From assembly GCF_030867095.1 (NCBI RefSeq), contig NC_081831.1:66664716-66728715 (forward strand): 64,000 bases of DNA, read 5' to 3'. The DNA is from Alligator mississippiensis. Lineage: Eukaryota; Chordata; Crocodylia; Alligatoridae. The position numbers and the translations under genes were made by a program. The notes below the pieces were generated by a model. The model did no database searches and was not told where the DNA came from. It worked only from the letters and a program-made list of their open reading frames with translations. Each line of letters opens with the position of its first letter. Positions within the stretch are counted from its first letter, which is position 1. This document shows positions 35,226 to 47,035 of the stretch, one piece after another.

Positions 35226-38200
35226 TTCTCCCACATTCCAGATGAATGTCCCAAATAGCATACAGCAGTCACTGTCTTGTTCTCCTGACCATAGAAAGAC
35301 AGGCTCTATAACACAGCAACAGTCTGAATCAGGTTGAACAGGGGCTTGAGCCTGGATTTCCAACAGTCCAGTGCAGTTTCTTGACTGCTCGCTATTCTGG
35401 AATTGTGTACATCTTTCTCTCTGTAACCAGGAAATCAATCCTGGATCTGAGCTTCTTTGCCTGATGAAAGTTTTGTTGAAACAGCCTTGTTTGCACAAAA
35501 AAATCAAACTTGACGGCTTGGCATTTTCTGCAAAAAAATTATTTCACAAAAAATTCCCAGCCCTTGAGAGTTTCAGACTGAGAACGCTGGAGACTGAGCT
35601 GCTGTGGCAATCCAATAAACTGATAAACTATAAGTGGCTTTCTGCACTGCTCCATGTGCTAGAGCCCTGAGCTTCCACAGGCAATTTATTATTGCCAGGT
35701 AATGTTACCTCCTGATTATCGGCTCCTTTTTGTGTTATGGACATTTGTCAACTAAGAATTAGACTGTAAGCACCAGCTACCCACTGGGTGAAGAGTCGTA
35801 ATTCATTTCAGTGCCTTGAGGTCTTCAGATGATGATGGGATGCTTGTTATTTTTATTGAATTGCACATCATTTGAGTCATTTGGGTGAAACTGCCTTCTG
35901 GCTGGAGCAAGGGTCGACTTGTGCTCACACAACCTCAGGCGTGTCTGTGGGACTGCAAGTAGGTAAATCAGGGCTTGGCTTTCTCCTCTCTCTCACTCTC
36001 CATTAGGGTTATGTTGTCATCCATCCTGAGAGACTCAGTGACCTGAAAACAAAAGGCATGGAGGTTCAAAATCTGATGGTACTGTCCCACATTGCCAGGC
36101 AGCAGCAATTAGAGTGACCTGTCAGGAATGCATTAATTAAAGAGTGACATCATTGTCATCCTAAGGCAGACACGTGCTTCAACGGTAGAGAATATCTGTT
36201 GTCTTAGGAAACAGAAAAGACAATGAACAAATAAAGCTATCATTTTTCCAACTGCTAATGGGAACTCAACAAAGTTGCTGTGCCTGCACACAAGAGTAGA
36301 AAAATTACATAGTTAGCAGGCCAGACATCGTGTGCACAGGAAGCTGTAAAAGGCCTTACTTTGCACCTGGGTACTGCTAGGCTAACTGGCCTGCTGTTGT
36401 ACAAATGGTAGTTTGCAGAAGGTCAACCATCACTGTTACATTTAACCTTTAGCCAGTTAAAAATCGATTTTGTAAAAGTGCTGTGCCAAAAGGAAGGTGC
36501 CTGTTTGTGCAGCTCCGGTCAACTCAGCGAGGCAGAGAAGACTCATAACACCAGGTCTGATTGTGCCAATTCACAATTCCTACTACTGGCTTCTCACTCT
36601 GCGACCATGCTCATGGAGAACCATGCTTGGTCCTATCTATTTTACTCACACAAGTAGTCCCAGTATTGGAGGACTGCACTGTAGGCATGCTAACCTTTTT
36701 GGATGGTTCTGGGAACCACATGATTGATTTGCAGTAAGATTGGCTTGCTGAGTAGATGAAGCGTAGCAATTCTTTCTAGCCAGGAAGGGAGAGAGCCACT
36801 TTCCTCATATCCTCTTATGCTGTGGCTGAACAGGAGAAGGGAAGTTGACATTAAGCAATGTGGAGAAAATACTAGAAAGGATTTTTAATTTTGCTGTATC
36901 TCTTCTGGACAGGTAGGAGCTAGGTTGGACTTGCTGCCCACTGGGACAGACTAGAAATATCTGCTGTTCGTCATTTCATGATCTCTTTACAGATATGAAA
37001 AAAAAAATTCAGCACAAATTCATTTAGCCTGGCTGGTAACATGGTGCGATTTCCTCCCCTTGCTACTAGACCCTCTGTCCTAGGAATATGGCTGAGACAG
37101 GGAGCTCCAGCACCACAAGGCCTAATATGAAAGGTTCTGCTTCAAAATGTGCAGGAATAATTGACCACAATAATCAATAGCTATTGCTGGAGATGAATGT
37201 GCCTGCTGGATGCTGAACATCTCTTATCTACATCTGAAGATAGGACTGGAAACAGAGGGTCCCTTACACCCTGCCAGCTCTCATTTGTCTTCATTATGGA
37301 TGGATCTAGTCAGGCTGTAGTGGCATGGATGCACCCCTCCTTCAGCCCATGGAAGGAGCAGTCAGGGACATTTTTTTTTTCAGTCTATGAAGAAAGTAAC
37401 AGTCCCCCGCTCCCTTCCACTCTGTGTTCAGCAGCACGTGTTGTGTTGTCAGCCCTCTCCCCCACCACCCACTGCTGCTGCTGTCTTCAGCTGTCCCAAG
37501 GGTGAGGGTAAGGAGGGAAGGAGCCCACTCTATGCAGAACTGGGCACAGTCAGGGACAGTGACAGCAGCAGGGACAGCCAACCTCCCTGCCCAGGTGTTC
37601 TGTGCCAGCCTGGAAATAGGTGTGGGTGAAGGGAACTAATCCACCTCTCTTCCTTCACACATCCTGGAGCAGGTGACACATCACCTACCAAGGAGATCCT
37701 CAGCAGCCTGTTAGGCTGCATTAAGAGTATCCCTTTATATCACTCTTGCGGCATAAATCTTAGGCCTAATCTAAAGTTTTCCCTAAATCTCCTGTTGGCT
37801 TCAATGAATGTTGGCTCAAGGATTGAAGGGCTGAGAAGTTTGGCCTCAGGTATGCAACATGCCTTCTCTATGATTTCTTTTCTCTTCTGTTAAGGCCTGA
37901 GTAGTCAGCATTGCCACCAAAATAACAGTCCAAACTATTAGAGTACCCCCACTCATTTCCCATGTGGGAGAGTGGTATTCTGGGTACCACAATTTCAGTG
38001 GTTCCTCGAGGATTTCTTTGGCACTCTGACCTGCCTCTGACCCTTCATCTCTGGTGGAGAAAAGATCCATTTCCACTCCCTTTTCTTTCCTAAAACATCC
38101 CTCACCACTGCAGTGCAGGACAGTGTGGCACTGGGTTAGTTTCTACATCAACAGCTGCGTGACGGGCAACGTTATTTTCTTCCTGCTTCTGCACTGCAAG

Positions 38201-38937
38201 CTGTCCTTGGTGACCCCAGGATTGGGTACACATGTGTGGACCAAAAGCAGTTGACATTAAAGGAACGGTCTCTCCATAAGCAGCCTCTTTTCCCTTCCAG
38301 GATGACATCCTGAGAGCGTGTTCAAGTCCACCTCTCACAGTTAGTGCATATTTATAGGCTGCAGGATAAAAAGCAAGTGGAGGCTGTATGTGTGGATTTG
38401 CACTTTGACAGACTAAGGTGAAAAGAACAAAGCAGTCACTTCAGAGAGTGTCACAGGCCTGCAGTTCCAACAGTCCTGCTGCACGTTCTCTTTCATGACA
38501 GTGAAAGACTTTATAGACTTTTTCAAATTGGTGAGTCTGTTCAGTTCTGGTGAAAGGTGTTGGATTGGCAGCTCTAGAGACTGAATTTCTCTCTGTCCTT
38601 AGAGCAAGTGCAACCAGGACAGTAGCAGTGCAAGATTTTTCCTCTCCTCCACAAGCCTAAGACCCTTCAGTTCTGAAGGACATCAGTGGGAGTTTGGCTA
38701 GCATGGCCTATGTAGCCCTTATCCTTCTCGCACAAGTGTCCTGCTTGCCATGATGCCATTTTATAACATGGACTCCAGTCTCATATGAGCTGGAATAAGC
38801 ACTGTTACATTCAGTCACATGGATGAAGAAAGAGCTGGTTGCAATATGTACTGCAAGGACTTTATTTGCTGAATTTAGTTCTTTTTTCTGTTCATAAATC
38901 TCTCAGAAATAAGCCTTATTTCTACATGTTTTCCTTA
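35226..38937. other. 3.7 kb with no gene recognised
   Basis: No domain-bearing open frame, RNA gene or bounded transposon was seen. Frames of about 100 codons near 35371 and 37197 lack recognisable features. Confidence 0.4.
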
Positions 38938-39034
38938 TTCATAACCAGGGATCCTGGTTTTGTGTGATTAAAAATTACAAGTTTTCTGATTAAAACCCCA
39001 AAATCTGTGAAATTTTCATTAAAATGAAAGGCCA

Positions 39035-39035
39035 C

Positions 39036-39074
<39 letters not shown>
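39035..39074. repeat. (TA)n(GA)n microsatellite
   Basis: About 12 bases of TA repeat followed by about 28 bases of GA repeat, within the 38946-40609 element. Confidence 0.9.
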
Positions 39075-39078
<4 letters not shown>

Positions 39079-39379
39079 CAGTTGAACACAATGTTTTATT
39101 GCTATATTTACAGTTTTAAAGCAATTTGGAAGCCTACCAGTACCTCGATCACTATAATAAAATAAATTCTAAATACCTATATATTTTGGCACTTGATTTT
39201 GGGTTTTTCATCATGGAAAATCAGCACTCCTGCTAAGACCACTCTGTACACCCCAGGGAATTATGTGCAGGAAAGCTCAACATTATGCCAAATTAATGAC
39301 TTCTATATTTTTTTTTACAAATTAAACTAAAATTTTCACTATTTGAACCTTTTAGAAATATATACCTGTACTTTGTATG

Positions 39380-39600
39380 GCTGGGGGATAAGTATGGGAG
39401 GTGTGGGGGGAGATTTGTGAAGGTGTTGGAGGGTATGGGTGTGTGTGGGAGTTTGTGGGCAGGTGTAGGGTTTGTGGGGGGTATCGGTATGGGAGTATGT
39501 GGGGTTTGTAGGCAAGTGTGGGGCTTGCGGAAGTTTGTGAAGAGGTGTGGGGGGGTTGTGGGGGGGGGTTTGTGTGTGGGTGTGGGGTTTCTGGTGCACA
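39380..39600 (+). repeat. G/T-rich minisatellite
   Basis: Imperfect repetition of 'ggtgtgggg' and 'gtttgtgggg' words giving many G-runs on the + strand and C-runs on the minus strand. Strong G-quadruplex potential. It creates long proline/threonine/histidine-rich frames on the minus strand. Confidence 0.8.
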
Positions 39601-40617
39601 GCCCCCACTGTCGGTGGCTCAGCAGCAACAGCAGCAGCAGGAGGCCCTTGGGGTGCTCATGGCCACAGCAGGCAGAGCCCGCGGTGGTGCATACCTCTGG
39701 CTGAGTCCCAGGGCCTGCCTGTGCTGGCATGGAGCCAGTCCAGCCCACTGGCATATGCTTTCGGACCAGACCGGGCTGGCTCTGTGCCAGCACATGCAGA
39801 TCATGGCACTGCAGGTGGTAGCCACATGGCATTGGGCTGGGTGGGCTCCATGCCTCCATGTGCAGCTTCCTCCTGGAGTGCTGGAAGCTCCATGTGGAGG
39901 CACGGAACTGGCTAGCCTGGCCTGATGGTGTGTGGACCAGAAGCCATGTGGCATTGGACTGGGCCAGCTTTGTGCCTCCATATTGGGCTTCCAGCACTCT
40001 AGCGGGAAGCCATCTATGGGGGAATGGAGCCTGCCCTGCCCAATAGTACGTGCCTCCACGTGCGGCTTCCCTCCCAGTCAGATGTTGTATGGATCCTGAT
40101 CCACATGCCATTGGGCTGGGCTGGGCTGGCGCTCCACATGGGGGCTTCCTACAGGCACCTCCCCGCTCCCTCAGCCCCCACCCACACACTGCTGCCCTAC
40201 CTCCCACCTGCCCCCTGGATTTTCCCACCACCCCCAGCCCCCCTCCCCCCTTCCAGCCCTGGCAGTCACCTGCCCCACAGGGAGCCCCCAGCCCTCACAG
40301 CCACACCAAATGGGGATGCCAGTTGGCTCCCAGCCTGCTGCAAGCCCCACTTACCTCAAAGGCTCCAGGAGGGAAAGTGAGCCTGAGCCAAGCCTTGGCT
40401 GACAGTCCCTCTCCCTCCCCCCCCCCCTTCCCACCAGGACAGAGTTTAGGGTTTGCTACCCTTTTTGCAAAAAGCTCTTGCAGGCTGACACTCTGTCAGC
40501 CTGCTGGGAGCTCTTCGCAAAAGTGGAAAATCCATGAGTATCTATGTTAAAAAGGGAAAATCCGTGGTTTTCCAATTTTTCTGTGGGAAACAGAAAACCT
40601 GGATCCCTGTTCATAAC

Positions 40618-41029
40618 TATTCAGTTAAACTAATTGCAGCCTATTGATGGGTCACATGCTGGCCCTGTTGGCCATTTCCTATTTATTTTTTGTGGCACAT
40701 GTTGGGAAATCCAGACTGCTATAGGAAGCCGTGGTGTTAATTCTGTAGGTGCAGCTTTTCCCTATGAGTCAATGTGTATAAATGCCTCAGTCTGGTGTTA
40801 AGAGACAGTGTTGTGGCAGGTACTGATTTTCAGATGAGGTAGGCAAGACTGGTGAAGAGATTGGGCAACTGTATCCTGCCTATTAACATTCCCCCTAAAG
40901 ATTGTATTCTAGGCAAAATTCTTCATCTCTTGTCCCAAACTTTCACTGCATAATTTAAACCTTGTGATACCTTCTGCTGTGGCGTTGGCTTCATAGTACT
41001 GGTAAAAGGAATGTTCCCCATAGATTCAA
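40618..41029. other. No gene recognised
   Basis: AT-rich sequence with nothing bounded. The last ~75 bp may already belong to the MIR tail that follows. Confidence 0.4.
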
Positions 41030-41095
41030 CACACACTAGGATGCTTCAGGATGAAAGATGCTATATAAGCATGCAATATTTTGTTAATTGTATTT
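41030..41095 (+). repeat. MIR-type SINE 3' tail
   Basis: 'aggatgcttcaggatgaaag' then 'atgctatataagcatgcaat' matches a MIR-like 3' end. The upstream body is not recognisable. Confidence 0.5.
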
Positions 41096-41552
41096 TTAAA
41101 AGTTTAATAGAGCTTGTAACCCTCAGGACTTTGAATGCAAGCTCCAGGCAGCCCCTGTGGGAGTGTGGGAAGCTTGCATTCTGCCCCTTGGGTCTGTCTT
41201 CCTTTCAAGTGATGACAGTGTGCATGAACATATATGTAATTAGTTGTACAGCAGTCTGATTAAATTAATCTTGACTCGATCCAGGTAGGAGGTGACACCT
41301 GAAGATTAGGATGCAGTCTACAGAATGCTCTCCTACTACAGCATAAGAGACCAGCAGTGCACAGATAAGCCAGAGCTGGAAATGAATTCAAGCTTCTTAG
41401 AGCCTGGGTTCATTTCTGGAAAACATTTTATGCTGACTAGTGTTCCTTTGCACTGACCCCACCTTCTGTCTGAGGAACATAAAAGGCTTTATTCCACTCA
41501 GATTTGTAACTGAGCCTCTTCACATGCCTTCAAGGCAGGAAAGCATCATCAA
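41096..41552. other. No gene recognised
   Basis: Nothing recognised. Confidence 0.4.
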
Positions 41553-41640
41553 CCCCATTTTAGAGATAGGGAAACTGAAGCTTATAAGACATGCCCTTAC
41601 ACATCGGGGAAGCGTATGGCAGAACTCACATTCCTCTTTC
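41553..41640 (-). repeat. MIR SINE fragment
   Basis: On the + strand 'aaccccattttagagatagg' then 'gaaactgaagcttataagac' and 'ggcagaactca' is the complement of the conserved MIR core ('cctcagttt...atctgtaaaatgggg'). Confidence 0.6.
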
Positions 41641-44329
41641 CCCATCTTTGCCCCTCCCCCAACAAGACTATTGCTTCGCTCAATCTATTAATTCAAAAGC
41701 AAAACAACAGTTTGCTACTAATAGCACAGCCACGTGAGGGAAGCTGACATGCTGCATAGAATTTGTGATGGCTGGGTTCCCATTTTAATCATCTTTTATA
41801 GCCTCGCAATACACAACGTGCCTCTGTGAGTACTAAATAGGGAATTGGCAGGATCCACAGTATAGGAAAATTCAAACCCCAGATGCACTGGGGTCAGGAA
41901 GGGAGACCCCCGACTCATTTATGTCAGAAAGGTGATGAATAATAATCGTATCAGGCATGCACACGTCCCAAAGGTACTCACACTCAGCGTAGACCTGAAC
42001 AGTTACACGGGCACATGCTGTTAGAAGGTGGCTGACAATTGGGAGCGTGAAGCAGAAGAGAGCGTGCCTTCATCCCAACTGTTAATTAAATAGCTATAAA
42101 GCACTCTTAAGCTTCTGGAACAGGCAGGGCCTTTCTCCACGTTTATTTTTTCGCAGATGCTGTGGACTAGAATTGTGTCAGCTCAAGGGCCAGATGCTGG
42201 TTACCCGGGTGCAAATCTAGAGCAATGCCACTGACATCAGGAAGGGAGATCAGAATCAAGCCTCCCCCTTACTTTATTATAATGTAAAAAGTAAGCAGCA
42301 CAGGCAGCTCTACAGTTAAGATAGAAATCTACAGTAAGAAAGGTCGTTTTTACATACTGTGACTAACTGATGCTGTGCAGAAGTACCAGTTTGTCTCCAA
42401 ATTAACTGAGGCAGAAGTAGATTGAGTGTGTGCAAAATCCATAATTTTCTGTCTTCTGTCATGGGCATCACAAGCTTGAGCTGCAATGGTTTTTCATACA
42501 GAGCTCCTACTGATGTCCAGATGGATCACTTGTCCTTGTCAAGACTGTCAGCCTCAGCCCTATGATACACAAAACATTAACATACAAAATATCCCCTTTG
42601 GATTGAAAACATCTTTTAGCCTCGTTGGAAGTTGCAGTGAGATCTGGTGCGGGGGAAGGGCAGTCTGCAGGAAGATGCATCTTTTTTCAGCTGTCTGCCA
42701 GTTTGACCACATCTAAACACCTGGCTGTTCTTTGTGTGGATGTCTGAATACATGTGATCATTAGTTTGCACTATTTGATCAGACTTATTCCCAACACTGC
42801 TGTCTGCTTGCATCAAACCATCCTGCTATATGTTGGAGTATGGTTAAGACTCCCTTCTCTGATTGCTTCGTGTCAGTCAGAGTCCAGGAAAACCTCGTAC
42901 ACCCATACTAGTGGGGACATGCTGTGTTTAGGCAGGGAGCCAATAAGAAGTACTAGCTCCTGGCTGTGTCCTGTGCAGGCGTGGCTGGACTGGGAGCGAA
43001 CTTGGCATATATAATACAGTGAGCCCCGGCACATGAGCTCAGAGACTGAACTCCAAGCGAACTAGTGCTTGGGACTGGAGCTAGTCAACTGCATGCTTTC
43101 AACTGGAGTATTTATGAGACTGTTCTTGAGGGATCACAACTGGGAATCCCATTGGGTCTTTTTGCATAAAGGAAGGTGTCCTCCAATCAGAGTGAGGATG
43201 CCAACAAGGATTTTCCTTTGCTAGCAGGAACAGAAAATGGAGGGATAAAAAAAAGACAGTATTCCACTTCTTCCAAGGCAGAATCACAGCAATAGATCCT
43301 CTGAGCAAGTCTAACACAAGCACTAGGAGTTTTCTGGTTTTCTTGTGTTTTTGTCTTGGACTTCTCAAGGCTTTTAGGTTTGGAATGATGGCTGTGTGGA
43401 ATGGGTTTCATTTTAATTTAGCACAATCCTGATTGTAGGTTCCTGGGGAATACATAGGGCCTTACATATTTATTAGTCTGGAACTTCCAGCCTTTCTATT
43501 GAACTAGAAGCATTCAGATGCTGAACGCCACATGTATACCATGAGCAATAAAAGGGTACCATTACCTTGAAGGCAGAAAGCCCTGACCTCCTTGTTGTAG
43601 CTACTGATAGCCTGTTAAAAGCCCCAGCGTATTGTCTGTTAGCTCTCTAGATGGTAACTATTGCCCCCTCTGATTCTGACTTGCAAGAACACCTGAGGTT
43701 AAAGATGAGGCAGGATGTGCATTTGTAAGTATGTAAAAACTTGGGGGTGGGGAGGCTGTACAGAAAGAACCTTGTAAATGTCTATGAAACTGTAGCGTAT
43801 GTACATTTTTACAGAGATGTCTCTCTTTTTGATAAAGGTGTAAAGAGAGCTTTTGAATACGGCTCCTGAATCACTTACGGAACTATGACTACTGCTCATA
43901 CATTGCAGCATTTTTCTGTAGCCAAACCTTCCCTCTTGGCTTGTCTTCCAGAAGCTCTCTTCCTCGTGGTCTGGTCACAATGCTGGTCTTCCTTGGTATA
44001 AAGATCAGGAACCCAGCTAGTTTGCTGTGTCCTGTGGTTTTTCTGGCAACAGTTCAAGGTCCTAATTTTATTTTATTGTAGTTCGGGGTAACTTCTAACT
44101 TTAGGTGCCTATCCTGGCAGCTGCCATCAGCTGTTTCCTTTCCTTTCAAATTAATTTTTGATCTATTTCTAAAGACCCAAGTCAAAGCTAAACCAATACT
44201 TGAATGTAACAACTACCGCAACAGTAAAACAGATGAATTGGATTGAATCTTTGATCAGTACTATGCATCCCTTAACCTGACAGTCCGAATTCAGTCTTTC
44301 AGCAAGTTAAACTTCAGCCTGGACGTGGT
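41641..44329. other. No gene recognised; possible ancient repeat
   Basis: At 42180-42250 'gggccagatgctggttaccc' and 'gcaatgccactgacatcagg' resemble an ancient amniote repeat. A cluster of codon-like frames at 43099-43411 has no domain. No RNA gene or exon was recognised. Confidence 0.35.
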
Positions 44330-44568
44330 GCAAAATTTATAAAAATGTATAAACTTAAAAAAACCTACTGAGAGTACAGGAACAAACCAACCTGATGTAC
44401 AGGAGACTAGCAAGTATGGCATAAAACCAGCTTGGCTTAGCAGGGAACTCTTCAGTAAACTAAATCACAAAAAGGAAGCTCATAAGTAGTGGACACTTGG
44501 ACAAATAACTAGGGAAGAATATAAGAGCTCAGGCATGCAGGGATGAAGTCAGGAAGGCCAAAGCGCAA

Positions 44569-45186
44569 TTGGAGTTGCAGCTAGCAAGGGAGGGGAAGGG
44601 TAACAAGAAGGGTTTCTACAAGTATGTTGGTAGCAAGAGGAGGAAGAGGGAAAGTGTGGGTCGCTTACTGACTGGGGGAGACAACCTTGTGACAGAGGAT
44701 GCAGAAAAGGCTGAAGAGCTCAATGCCTTTTTTGCCTTAGTCTTCACAGGCAGTCAGCTCCCAGACTACTGCCCCAGGCAGCACAGTTTGGCAAGGACGT
44801 GAGCAGTACTCAGTGGTAAAAGAACAGTTAGGGACTACTTAGAAAAACTGGATGTGTACAAGTCAATGGGGCTGAAAGGGATGTAACCAAGGGTGCTGAG
44901 TGAGTTGGCTGATGAAATTGCAGAGTCATTGGCCATCATCTTTGAAAGCTCATGGAAATCAGGAGAGGTCCCGGGTGATTGTAAAAGGACAAACATAGTG
45001 CCCATATTTAAGAAAGGGAAAAAGGAGGATCCAGTGAACTACAGACCAGTCAGCCTCATCTCAGCTCCTGGAAAAATCATGGAGCAAATCCTCAAGGAAT
45101 CCATTTCTAAGCACTTGGAAGATAAAAAGGTGATTAGGGACAGTCAGCGTCAAGTCATGCCTGACCAACCTGATTGCCTTCTATGA
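44569..45186 (+). pseudogene. CR1 ORF2 remnant: linker and reverse-transcriptase N-terminal part
   Basis: Two frames (44569-44802 and 44893-45186) separated by a stop and frameshift. The first carries the conserved 'NKKGFYKYVGSKR' linker motif. The second carries 'NIVPIFKKGKKEDPVNYRPV', the fingers region of non-LTR reverse transcriptase. An in-frame stop precedes the second piece. In a live element this protein would reverse-transcribe CR1 RNA at a nicked chromosomal target. Confidence 0.85.
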
Positions 45187-45819
45187 TGAGATGGCTGGCT
45201 CTTTGGATGCAGGGAGACCAGTGTATGTGGTATACCTTGATTTTAGCACGGCTTTTGATACACACACAACATTCTCGCAGGCAAGCTAAGGAAGTACGGG
45301 CTGGATGAATGGATTGTTAGGTGGATAGAAAACTGGCTGCAACATCAGGCTCAGAGAGTAGCAATCAATGGCTCAATGTCTAGTTGGCAACTGGTAGCAA
45401 GGAGAGTGCCCCAGGGGTCAGTCCTGGGGCTGGTTCTGTTCAATGCCTCCATCAATGACCTGGAAGATGGCATAGAGTGCATCCTCAGCAAGTTTGCAGA
45501 TGACACCAAGCTGGGGGGAGTAGTTGATATGCTGGAGGGTAGGTCTAGGATTCAGAGTGATCTAGACAAATTGGAGGATTGGGCCAAAAGGAATATCATG
45601 AGGTTCAACAAGGACAAGTGTAAAGTCCTGCACTTAGGATGGAACAATCCCATGCACCAGTACGGGCTGGGGGCTGACTGGCTGGGCAGCAGCTCTGCAG
45701 AAAGGGACCTGGGGGTTACAGGGGACAGTAATCTAAGTATGAGCCAGCAGTGTGCCCTTGTTGCCAAGAAAGCTAATGACATACTGGGCTGCATTGGTAG
45801 GTGTGTTGCCAGTAGGTGA
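45187..45819 (+). pseudogene. CR1 ORF2 remnant: reverse-transcriptase palm
   Basis: Palm motif A ([10 protein letters not shown], about 45228-45257) lies in one frame and is followed by a frame break. The next frame (from 45376) has '[13 protein letters not shown]' and the catalytic FADD box at 45493-45504, followed by 'KDKCKVLHLG'. The catalytic aspartates are retained although the gene is disrupted on both sides, so the damage is by indels and stops rather than by loss of the active site. Confidence 0.85.
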
Positions 45820-45874
45820 AGGGAAGTGATTATTCCCCTCTATTCAGCACCAGTGAGGCCACATCTATAGTACC

Positions 45875-46294
45875 GTGTTCAGTTTTGGGCCCCCACTACA
45901 GAAAGGATATGGACAAATTGGAGAGAGTCCAGTGGAGGGCAACAAAAATGGTTTGAGGGACATGACTTTTGAGGAAAGACAGAGGGAACTGGGCTTATTT
46001 AGTGTAGAGAAGAGGAAACTGAGAGGGGATTTAATAGCAGCCTTCAACTACCTGAAGTGGAGTTTGAAAAAGGATGGAGCTGGGCTGTTCTCAGTGGTGG
46101 CAGATGACAGAACAAGGAGCAATGGTTTCAAGTTGCAGCAAGGGAAGTTTAGCTTAGATATGAGGAAGAATTTTCTCACTAGGAGGGCAGTAAAACACTG
46201 GAACAGGTCACCCAGAGAGGTGGTGGAAACTCCTTCCTTGAAGGTTTTCAAAACTCGGCTAGACAAAGCTTTGGCTGGGATGGTCCTGCTTTGA
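45875..46294 (+). pseudogene. CR1 ORF2 remnant: C-terminal domain
   Basis: The 139-codon frame contains the C-terminal landmarks of CR1 ORF2: 'RELGLFSVEKRKLRGDLIA', 'MRKNFLTRRAVKHWN' and 'TPSLKVFKTRLDKALAGM'. It is followed directly by the 3' UTR and terminal repeat. Not linked in frame to the palm piece upstream. Confidence 0.85.
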
Positions 46295-46362
46295 GCAGGG
46301 GGTTGGACTAGATGACCTTCTGAAGTCCCTTCCAACCCTCATTTTCTATGATTCTGTGATTG

Positions 46363-46907
46363 AGTGAGGAACCTATTCGTATTCATTGCAGCTGAGTACT
46401 ATATAACCCCCAACATATTTATGGCAATAATTCTTACCGGCCCACATCCAAACAGGATGGATGCAGTCACCTGTGGTGAACTACCCACATCTTGATACAT
46501 AGAAGTCTCATGTCTTGTCCTCCTTAGCTAGTGCCAACATTATGCCTGCTTTCACAAGCTGTTACAAGTGTGTCCTGGGTCTGTATACATGTAAATTGCC
46601 AACAGATAAGATGCCAGTAGATGAAACTCAATAATATGTATCAGAGTTCTTGTGATTTGTAGGACCAGTAACATTTGTCAGCTTTGCAAATGGCTTCCAT
46701 TGTACAACTTTCACCAGCTCTTAAAATGGTGCTGGATGTAAGAGATTTTTAGTCTTTTAATTCTGTGTTGTGGTCGTGACACTGAGCCACTTGGGCAGGC
46801 TTGCACTGCTTAATGTTATACTGCTACAGGGATATATGTGCAAACTGGAGTCTCTTTGGCACTGAAGTGGTGCACAGCTGAGCAATGAAAGCAAAACTGA
46901 CAGAGCA
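46363..46907. other. No gene recognised
   Basis: Nothing recognised. Confidence 0.4.
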
Positions 46908-47035
46908 GCTAACCTTAGATTGTAAACTCTTTGGATCAGGGACTATTTTATTCTCTGTTTATATGGGGCCTAACATAAAGGAATCCTGGTTCTAGGTGTT
47001 GTCGCTCTATCAATATTAGATAATAGCAATTCACA
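46908..47035 (+). repeat. Ancient L2-like repeat tail
   Basis: 'ttagattgtaaactctttgg' then 'atcagggactattttattct', 'tatatggggcctaacataaa' and 'tagataatagca' follow the order of an old sauropsid repeat tail related to L2/MIR 3' ends. Confidence 0.6.

Larger units (their letters stand above)
38946..40609. mobile_element. 1.66-kb non-autonomous DNA element with perfect duplication
   Basis: Flanked by a perfect 8-bp direct repeat (ttcataac at 38938-38945 and 40610-40617). The ends are CAGGGATCCTGGTTTT and, inverted, CAGGGATCCAGGTTTT. The interior holds a (TA)n(GA)n microsatellite (39035-39074), a G/T-rich minisatellite (39380-39600) and GC-rich imperfect units of about 120 bp (39720-40150) containing 'cctccat' and 'gcattgggctggg' words. 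The 312-codon minus-strand open frame and its relatives are artefacts of this composition. Probably hAT-derived; no transposase. Confidence 0.85.
44330..46362 (+). mobile_element. CR1 LINE, 5'-truncated (about 2 kb)
   Basis: The element contains the C-terminal two-thirds of ORF2 and a 3' UTR ending in the CR1-type terminal repeat ('attttctatgattctgtgat', about 46341-46360). The apurinic endonuclease part and ORF1 are missing, the normal outcome of incomplete target-primed reverse transcription. The reading frame is broken into at least four pieces. No target-site duplication was seen, as is common for CR1. Confidence 0.9.

Noticed and set aside
39293..40231. 312-codon minus-strand open frame with Pro/Thr/His-rich repeats
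   Set aside because: It lies entirely inside the 38946-40609 transposon and its repeats are those of the G/T minisatellite and GC-rich units.
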